Below are positions 6,637 to 12,097 of a DNA stretch of 12,097 nucleotides, in pieces (position 1 is the first letter of the stretch; each line of letters opens with the position of its first letter). The stretch is taken from positions 1 through 12,097 of the forward strand of contig CALLKB010000067.1 of the NCBI GenBank assembly GCA_938008575.1, in the 5' to 3' direction. Source of the stretch: an uncultured Cytophagaceae bacterium (GTDB lineage Bacteria > Bacteroidota > Bacteroidia > Cytophagales > Spirosomataceae). The notes under the pieces are model-generated. The model was not told where the DNA came from, ran no database searches, and saw only the letters and a list, made by a program, of their open reading frames with translations. Position numbers and translations under genes: made by a program.

Positions 6637-8030
6637 TTGATTTCTCTTTTTTTCATCAAGTAATAAAAAGGAATACCGGCTAATACAATTCCCAAACCAA
6701 TAGAAGAGGGCACCGTTTTGGTATAAAGGAGATTTACAGAGATGAAAAGCAGTAATCCTAAATAAACCACAAACAATATTTGGTCCTTTATTGCTAATTT
6801 TTCCTGCATGATTCGTTGGTTGAATACGGCTAAAACCGTTAAAAAGTAGAACAGTAGAATAGCGAAGACTGTAAAATCTAACAAGCTATTATACGAACCA
6901 GAAAAACATAGTAAAATGGCCCAAACGCCTTGAATGATTAAGGAATAGGCTGGGGCATTATTCTTATTGACTTCTGCGGCTTTTTTGAAGAATAATTTGT
7001 CGTGTGCCATTGCTTCGAACAATCGACCTCCGGCTAGAATAATACCATTATTGCATCCGAACGTGGAAATCATAATCAAGATAGCCATAACAAGCGCCCC
7101 CACATTTCCTAAGACGGTTTGAAGAGCTGCCGAACCTAGTCGGTCCTGACTCGCGAACATGATTCCTCTTAAATAGCTCGTTGATCCATTCGGATCCCCT
7201 TGCAAGGGTAATATGGCTAGGTAGGCAATATTGGTTAATAAATACAATGCGCAAACAAGAGCTGAACCATAAACTAAGCCTTTTGCAATGGTTTTCTGTG
7301 GATGTTCAAAATCTTGGCTGGCAAAAGTAACATTGTTCCATGCGGAAGAAGAAAACAAGGGGCCAATCATTGCTGCCCCAAAGATGCTGAATAGGGTCGT
7401 AGTAGATACATATTCCACTTGATTTGTAACTGGATTCAGCGTATTCCCCTCAGCAAAGAAGTTGGCGAAATGAATCCATTCATTTTGAAGCCCAACGAAG
7501 AGTCCGATGATAATAATGAGGATGATGGCTCCAATTTTGGTAACTGTAAATACATTTTGAATAATAGCTGCGAATGAAATTCCTTTCAAATTAGCACCTG
7601 TCAAAATAACAATTAACAATGCGGCCAAAATTTGCTGCGTTGTGATAAATGAACCTAACAAAGGAATATCGTTGATATAATCTGGCCAGATGAATCCCGT
7701 GTATTTGGCGAAGGCAACAGCAACTGCGGCAATTGTGCCTGTTTGAATCACTAAAAAGGTAGTCCAACCAAATAGAAATCCGGTTAATGGATTATAAGCT
7801 TCTTTTAAATAGATGTATTGTCCGCCCGTTGCTGGGAATTTACTCGAAAGTTTGCCGTACGCATAAGCGCCCGTAACAGTAAGAAAACTTGTTAGAATCC
7901 ATGTGCCAATCCACCAAATAGGAGAGGTTAACGAGCGACCTACTTCAGAACTGACCAAAAAGATTCCGGAACCTATCATCGAACCCATTACTAAAAGGGT
8001 TGCATCTGTCGTGTTTAATTTCTTACTCAT
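6633..8030 (-). CDS. APC-family amino acid permease
   Basis: This 465-residue integral membrane protein has about twelve predicted spans and belongs to the amino acid-polyamine-organocation superfamily. The first-helix motif GSMIGSGIF (16-24) is the unwound substrate-binding segment of these carriers. FPATGGQYIYLKEAY (65-79) matches the conserved P-x-GG-x-Y-x-Y-L-x-E-A-x block, and the loop ASQDFEHPQKTI (237-248) corresponds to the family's acidic E-x-x-x-P-x-x-x-I loop. Likely substrates are amino acids, by proton symport or exchange; specificity is unknown. The start MSKKLNTTDA is typical and no longer alternative is visible. The gene stands alone on this strand and converges on the hydrolase gene with a four-base overlap. 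It diverges from the sigma factor gene across a 241-bp region. I found no full TAnnTTTG promoter on its upstream side. Confidence 0.88.
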   Translation of the reverse strand: MSKKLNTTDATLLVMGSMIGSGIFLVSSEVGRSLTSPIWWIGTWILTSFLTVTGAYAYGKLSSKFPATGGQYIYLKEAYNPLTGFLFGWTTFLVIQTGTIAAVAVAFAKYTGFIWPDYINDIPLLGSFITTQQILAALLIVILTGANLKGISFAAIIQNVFTVTKIGAIILIIIIGLFVGLQNEWIHFANFFAEGNTLNPVTNQVEYVSTTTLFSIFGAAMIGPLFSSSAWNNVTFASQDFEHPQKTIAKGLVYGSALVCALYLLTNIAYLAILPLQGDPNGSTSYLRGIMFASQDRLGSAALQTVLGNVGALVMAILIMISTFGCNNGIILAGGRLFEAMAHDKLFFKKAAEVNKNNAPAYSLIIQGVWAILLCFSGSYNSLLDFTVFAILLFYFLTVLAVFNQRIMQEKLAIKDQILFVVYLGLLLFISVNLLYTKTVPSSIGLGIVLAGIPFYYLMKKREIN

Positions 8031-8271
8031 ATTGGGATTGTGCTAATAATACAATTGCTTGAATTCTTTTAATTTTTCAAAGTTGCACAAATTTTAAACG
8101 GATTTTAACCCACTTTTTAAATAATTATAAAATGTAATCGTTTCCGTAATCGTTTACGGAAAAAAATTAAATAAAATCATTGAATTTTAATATCTCGCTT
8201 GTTTATATTAGAGCATGTATGATTGTGGCAAATGAGCTCACTTTCATTAATTAAAAGAAAAGTACAAATCC
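8031..8271. other. Divergent AT-rich intergenic region between permease and ECF sigma gene
   Basis: This 241-bp region must hold the promoters of both neighbours but contains no perfect TAnnTTTG element on either strand. Towards the sigma gene, two one-mismatch candidates exist: TATATTAG (8204-8211) with ATTG 21 bases upstream at 8179-8182, and TATGATTG (8218-8225) with TTG at 8199-8201, 16 bases upstream. The strongest signal is the operator-like repeat at 8133-8159. A perfect 8-bp palindrome TGAGCTCA lies at 8233-8240. No open reading frame or RNA gene is apparent. Confidence 0.5.
8133..8159. promoter_or_regulatory. Two abutting LacI-family-like operators
   Basis: GTAATCGTTT occurs at 8134-8143 and again at 8146-8155, an exact 10-bp direct repeat with a 12-bp period. 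The second copy lies in the near-palindrome CCGTAATCGTTTACGG (8144-8159; arms CCGTAA and TTACGG). The core AAnCGnTT with a central CG is characteristic of LacI/GalR-family operators. No LacI-type gene lies in the window, and which neighbouring gene the sites control is inference. Confidence 0.55.
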
Positions 8272-8853
8272 ATGATGATGAGTAAAAAAGTGATTATTGA
8301 TGAGGTAGCTATTTGGGATCAATTTCGTGCCGGTGATCAGAGAGCTTTCACAGAATTGTATCAACATTTTGTTCAGCCTTTATATTCTTATTCTATGGGG
8401 GTTACCGCCGATAAGGAATTAATTAAAGATTGTTTGCATGATCTTTTTGTTGAGTTGTGGCGGAATCATGCGACAATCGGGCCTACAACCAGTGTGAAGT
8501 ATTATTTGATGGCCTCCATCAAGCGGAAATTAATTCGTCATATGGAAACTCAAATGAAGAATCAGGTACATCATAGCAATTACATGATTGATTTCACCGA
8601 AGCGGATCATTCGCAAGAAGCCATTTTAATTAAGTATGAAGAAGAGATTCGTGCAAACAAGCAACTGACTGTTTGTCTGAATATGCTTAGTAAACGCCAA
8701 AGAGAGGCTATTTCTTTGCGCTTTTTTCAAAATATGGATACTGATCAGATTTCAGATTCGATGAAAATTAATCCACAATCTGTGTACAATTTGATTTTTG
8801 GAGCATTGCGCGTAATGAAAGAAGGGTTGATGCGGGAGCGTGCAGTTGCATAA
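8272..8853 (+). CDS. RNA polymerase ECF-type sigma factor
   Basis: The product has 193 residues, the normal size for an extracytoplasmic-function sigma factor, which directs RNA polymerase to a small set of promoters. Region 2 spans about 13-90: FRAGDQRAFTELYQHF at 18-33, then the DCLHDLFVELWRN block at 53-65 used for core binding and -10 recognition. Region 4 spans about 136-185, with the LSKRQREAISLRFF block and the helix-turn-helix DTDQISDSMKINPQSVYNL (156-174). Regions 1 and 3 are absent, as expected. Three consecutive in-frame ATGs (8272, 8275, 8278) open the gene, so the start is uncertain by two codons. The gene type is common upstream of SusC/SusD transport pairs, but no FecR-type anti-sigma gene follows here. 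A small basic protein and a SusC-like receptor come next. The sigma factor may activate their transcription; that is inference. Confidence 0.9.
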   Translation: MMMSKKVIIDEVAIWDQFRAGDQRAFTELYQHFVQPLYSYSMGVTADKELIKDCLHDLFVELWRNHATIGPTTSVKYYLMASIKRKLIRHMETQMKNQVHHSNYMIDFTEADHSQEAILIKYEEEIRANKQLTVCLNMLSKRQREAISLRFFQNMDTDQISDSMKINPQSVYNLIFGALRVMKEGLMRERAVA

Positions 8854-8859
8854 AATTGC

Positions 8860-8873
8860 ATAATTGCAATTAT
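8860..8873. repeat. Perfect 14-bp palindrome with TTGCA repeats after the sigma gene
   Basis: ATAATTGCAATTAT is a perfect palindrome seven bases after the sigma factor stop. TTGCA also recurs at 8846, 8856 and 8864, spaced 10 and 8 bases, with the first two copies both TTGCATAA. It lies where the promoter for the small ORF and receptor should be, so it may be a regulator site. It has no T-run and is a weak terminator at best. Confidence 0.4.
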
Positions 8874-8931
8874 TATTTGAGTAAATCGGTGTTGTGTACT
8901 GCTTTATAGGGTTAAAGCTAGAACTACATTG

Positions 8932-9129
8932 ATGTCAAAAGATTTAAAAGACAGTTTACTGCGACGGAATGATTACCGTAAACGTTTATGGAGACTGTTT
9001 TTAAAGAAATTCTCTCAGAGGAACTGGTTACTTCAAAGGGAAATGATAATTCAACAAAACCAGCTTAGTCACGATGAATGCGAAGCGTTGTGGGCTAAGA
9101 TTAACTTTACTTTGCAAACCTTAAACTAA
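8932..9129 (+). CDS. Small basic protein of unknown function between ECF sigma and SusC
   Basis: I do not recognise this 65-residue protein. It is basic (13 Lys/Arg against 7 Asp/Glu), with a dense basic stretch at residues 11-36, three tryptophans (20, 32, 54), no signal peptide and no clear membrane span; it looks mostly helical. The C-terminal part LSHDECEALWAKI (45-57) loosely recalls the start of FecR-type anti-sigma factors, but the length is far too short for a FecR, and no membrane anchor or FecR domain is present. The ATG at 8932 is preferred over the TTG just before it at 8929. The gene lies 78 bases after the sigma factor stop and 14 bases before the receptor start, so it is probably co-transcribed with the receptor. 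A role in controlling the sigma factor, or simply a leader peptide, would be guesswork. Codon use resembles its neighbours. Confidence 0.6.
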   Translation: MSKDLKDSLLRRNDYRKRLWRLFLKKFSQRNWLLQREMIIQQNQLSHDECEALWAKINFTLQTLN

Positions 9130-9143
9130 AATTTTTCTAACCT

Positions 9144-12097
9144 ATGAGAAAACAATTACTTTCCAAGGTTCTTTTTAGCATGTTTTTCGTGCTAATGGGA
9201 ATTCAAATGCTTGCTCAGGACCGAACGGTTACTGGACGAGTGACTGCCTCTGATGATGGATCAGGAATTCCAGGGGCTAGTATTTCGATTAAAGGTACTT
9301 CTAAAGGTACATCTTCAGACGCTGATGGTAATTATAAGATTACTGTTTCCGGTTCGTCTGTTTTGACTTTTTCATCGGTGGGTTTTAATTCACAAGATGT
9401 AACTGTTGGAAATAAATCTCAAATCAATGTAGCCTTAGCTGCTGATACAAAAGCATTAACTGAGGTGGTTGTTGTAGGTTACGGTACACAAAAGAAAAGC
9501 CAATTAACGGGAGCAATTTCTTCAGTAACCTCTAAACAAATCACTGAGATGCCTATCACTAACCTTGGTCAAGCGATGCAAGGTCGTGTTGCGGGTGTCG
9601 ACGTAGCGCAATCAGGTTCAAAGCCAGGTACAGTACCAAAGGTTTTGATTCGGGGTCGTCGTTCATTCAATGCGGGTAATGATCCTTTATATGTTGTTGA
9701 TGGTATCCCATTATCAAGTGGTTATGAAGATATGAACCCGAATGATGTTGCTTCGATGGAAATCTTAAAAGATGCAACGGCAACAGCTATTTATGGTGCT
9801 CGTGGTGCGAATGGTGTTGTGTTAATCACAACAAAACGTGGTTCTAAAGACGGTAAAACAGTTATTTCGTATGATACTTATGTAGGTTCTACACAAACGT
9901 TGGATAAAATTAATCTATTCACTGGTGCGGAATATGCTGAAATGAAGCGTGAGTCTCGTCGTACAATTGGTACTTATAAGGATGCAAATGGTAATCTTGT
10001 ACCAACTGGAGTAATGGATGCTTATGCAGATTCAAAATTGTTTACTGCGATAGAATTAGATGGTATTTCTAAAGGTCGTACGACGGATTACCAAGATTTA
10101 ATGGTTAAAAAAGGTTTCCAACAAAATCACGCGATTGGTGTTCAAGGTGGAAATGAGAAAACACAATTCTCAATCAATGCAGGTTATTTCCAAGATAAAG
10201 GTATTATTGAAGGTTTAGATTTTACTCGTTATTCCATGCGTGTCAATGTTGATCACCAAGTGAACAAAGCCTTGAAAGTAGGAATTTCTTCTTATGGCAT
10301 GTATGGTGTTACGAATGGTGCAAACTTAAACCCATATGGTTATTTGTTATCTCAAAACCCATTAGCGCGCGCATTTGATGATTCAGGAAATTTAATTTTC
10401 CAACAAACAGATGATGCTTTGTTAACGAACCCATTGAATGAGATTGTTAAAGGTGCTAAAATTGATGAGACTAATAAATACCGTATTTTTAACAGTATTT
10501 ATGCTGAATTACAATTAGCAAAAGGTTTAAAGTACCGTGTGAACTTTGGTCCAGATTTTACGATTTCACGTAATGGACGTTTTAACGGTGCGTTAACAAA
10601 TGATATCAAAGGAGGAAATCCTACAGCAACGACGGATAATCGTTTCGGTTTTAACTATACGTTGGAAAATATCTTAACGTATAACAAGCAAATCAAAGAT
10701 CACAACATTGCAATTACAGCTTTACAGTCTATGCAACGTGATAATTTTGAGCAATATACACAAAGTGTAATGGGTGTTCCAGTTGAAACGCAATCCTTCT
10801 ACAACTTAGCGAATGCTTCTTCTATTCAAGGGGTAGGTTCAAACTTGATTCAGTGGACAATTGCTTCTTACATGGCTCGTGTGAACTATGACTACAAAGG
10901 TAAATACCTTTTAACAGTGACAGCTCGTCGTGATGGTTCTTCTCGTTTCGGTGAAAATACGAAGTGGGGTAACTTCCCAGGGGTTGCTTTAGGTTGGAAT
11001 TTACACCAAGAGAACTTCATGAAAGGTTTAACTTGGATTGATGAATTGAAGCTTCGTGCTTCGATGGCACAAGTAGGTAACCAAGGTCTTTCTCCTTACC
11101 AAACACAAGGTTTAGAAGGCAGAACTTCATATGCTTGGAATAATACTGCTGCTTATGGTTACCGTCCAAACACTATTGGTAACGCAGATTTGAAGTGGGA
11201 AACTTCTACTTCGAAGAATATTGGTGCTGACTTTAGCTTATGGAGAGGCAAAGTTTCAGGTTCAATTGAATACTATCAAACAAATACAACGGATTTGTTA
11301 TTGTCGGATCAATTGCCAACTTCAACTGGTTTTGCAGCCGTTACACGTAACGTAGGTGAGACAAAGAATACGGGTATTGAAATGTCGTTGTCGACAGTAA
11401 ACATTGATGCTGAAAATGGTTTCAAATGGAATACCGACTTCACTTTCTATAAGAATACAGAAGAAATCGTTTCTCTTTACAATGGAGCAAAAGATGACGT
11501 AGGTAACCGTTGGTTTATTGGAAAGCCATTGAACTCATATTATGATTACCAATACGCAGGTATTTGGCAGACAGCTGAGGCTGCTGAAGCTAAGGCGAAA
11601 GGTTTCGCTGTAGGTCAAATTAAAGTAGCGGATTCAAATGGTGATGGTAAAATTACTGCTGATGACCGTGTTTTATTAGGTTCAGATGTTCCAGCTTGGA
11701 CAGGTGGTATGACAAACCGTTTCTCTTACAAAGGATTCGATTTATCATTCTTTATCTTCACTCGTCAAGGTCAAATGATTGTTTCGAAGTTCCACCAAAA
11801 CTCGAACTACTTACAAGGTCGTTACAACCAGATCAAAGTGGATTACTGGACACCAAACAATCCAAATGCATATTATCCACGTCCTAACTTTAACCAAGAG
11901 TTCCCAGCTTATAATACAGCGATTATGTATTTTGATGGTTCTTTCATTAAGGTTCGTAATATCAACGTTGGTTACACGTTCCCAGCTAAAACGGCTAACA
12001 AGTTAGGTTTATCTTCTTTACGTGTTTATGCAAGTATCCAACAACCATTTATCTTCTCGAAATATCGTAGTAAGGAAAACGGTGTTGACCCTGAAAC
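9144..12097 (+). CDS. susC: SusC/RagA-family TonB-dependent outer-membrane receptor (partial, 3' end missing)
   Basis: An open frame of 984 codons runs off the right edge; family members are about 1000-1100 residues, so most of the gene is present. SusC-type receptors form a 22-strand barrel in the outer membrane and import substrates together with a SusD lipoprotein, powered by TonB. Visible parts are a signal peptide at 1-24 (cleavage near LA-Q), a carboxypeptidase-regulatory-like domain at about 27-100, the SusC signature EVVVVGYGTQKK at 107-118, and a plug domain at about 119-230 ending in ILKDATATAIYGARGANGVV. The barrel includes RRDGSSRFG and the C-terminal calcium-type loop DSNGDGKITADD (830-841). 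There is no STN domain before the regulatory-like domain, so classic FecA-type signalling through it is not expected. Fourteen bases separate it from the small upstream gene. The substrate is unknown, and a susD would be expected just beyond the window. Confidence 0.93.
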   Translation, partial: MRKQLLSKVLFSMFFVLMGIQMLAQDRTVTGRVTASDDGSGIPGASISIKGTSKGTSSDADGNYKITVSGSSVLTFSSVGFNSQDVTVGNKSQINVALAADTKALTEVVVVGYGTQKKSQLTGAISSVTSKQITEMPITNLGQAMQGRVAGVDVAQSGSKPGTVPKVLIRGRRSFNAGNDPLYVVDGIPLSSGYEDMNPNDVASMEILKDATATAIYGARGANGVVLITTKRGSKDGKTVISYDTYVGSTQTLDKINLFTGAEYAEMKRESRRTIGTYKDANGNLVPTGVMDAYADSKLFTAIELDGISKGRTTDYQDLMVKKGFQQNHAIGVQGGNEKTQFSINAGYFQDKGIIEGLDFTRYSMRVNVDHQVNKALKVGISSYGMYGVTNGANLNPYGYLLSQNPLARAFDDSGNLIFQQTDDALLTNPLNEIVKGAKIDETNKYRIFNSIYAELQLAKGLKYRVNFGPDFTISRNGRFNGALTNDIKGGNPTATTDNRFGFNYTLENILTYNKQIKDHNIAITALQSMQRDNFEQYTQSVMGVPVETQSFYNLANASSIQGVGSNLIQWTIASYMARVNYDYKGKYLLTVTARRDGSSRFGENTKWGNFPGVALGWNLHQENFMKGLTWIDELKLRASMAQVGNQGLSPYQTQGLEGRTSYAWNNTAAYGYRPNTIGNADLKWETSTSKNIGADFSLWRGKVSGSIEYYQTNTTDLLLSDQLPTSTGFAAVTRNVGETKNTGIEMSLSTVNIDAENGFKWNTDFTFYKNTEEIVSLYNGAKDDVGNRWFIGKPLNSYYDYQYAGIWQTAEAAEAKAKGFAVGQIKVADSNGDGKITADDRVLLGSDVPAWTGGMTNRFSYKGFDLSFFIFTRQGQMIVSKFHQNSNYLQGRYNQIKVDYWTPNNPNAYYPRPNFNQEFPAYNTAIMYFDGSFIKVRNINVGYTFPAKTANKLGLSSLRVYASIQQPFIFSKYRSKENGVDPE

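Noticed and set aside
8233..8240. TGAGCTCA palindrome as a regulator site
   Set aside because: An 8-bp palindrome alone is expected by chance and has no repeat partner in the region.
8932..9129. Reading the small protein as a truncated FecR anti-sigma factor
   Set aside because: Only a short LW-x-K-I-like stretch resembles FecR. There is no FecR domain, no membrane anchor and no continuation in other frames of the gap.
11696..12006. Two short plus-strand frames within the receptor gene
   Set aside because: They are out-of-frame shadows; the SusC frame is open throughout and carries family motifs.

Overview
The window looks like a chromosomal segment of a Bacteroidota bacterium. The evidence is Bacteroidota-type promoters (TTTG or TTG, 19 bases, TAnnTTTG) in front of rnpB and rpsP, a ribosomal protein S16 with a long Ala/Glu tail, a DUF4403-like lipoprotein, a SusC/RagA-type TonB-dependent receptor, and start codons with no clear Shine-Dalgarno sequence. 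A cytophagal lineage (Spirosomaceae-like) is a guess from overall style and is not demonstrated.

Left part (1-4830) is housekeeping: the 3' end of clpC, then fabG, a terminator-like hairpin, a DUF4403-like lipoprotein, the RNase P RNA gene (rnpB) with its own promoter, and the rpsP-rimM-trmD group. These genes serve proteolysis, fatty acid synthesis, tRNA 5' maturation, 30S assembly and tRNA m1G37 methylation. A strong terminator-like hairpin sits between rpsP and rimM and ends six bases before the rimM start codon. A similar hairpin ends directly against the lipoprotein start codon.

Middle part (4823-8030): an EamA/DMT-type exporter overlaps the end of trmD, and a secreted alpha/beta hydrolase (esterase-like) follows after two bases. 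An APC-family amino acid permease converges from the opposite strand and overlaps the hydrolase by four bases.

Right part (8031-12097) is a nutrient-uptake locus. A 241-bp AT-rich divergent intergenic region carries two abutting LacI-family-like operator half-palindromes. It is followed by an ECF sigma factor, a small basic 65-residue protein of unknown function in the place where a FecR-type anti-sigma factor often lies, and a SusC-like receptor truncated by the window edge after 984 codons. The receptor lacks the N-terminal STN signalling domain, and no FecR gene is present, so this sigma factor does not fit the classic FecI/FecR/FecA layout. This is the most unusual part of the window, although each flanking gene belongs to a well-known family. 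No CRISPR array, tRNA, rRNA, insertion sequence or phage gene was seen.
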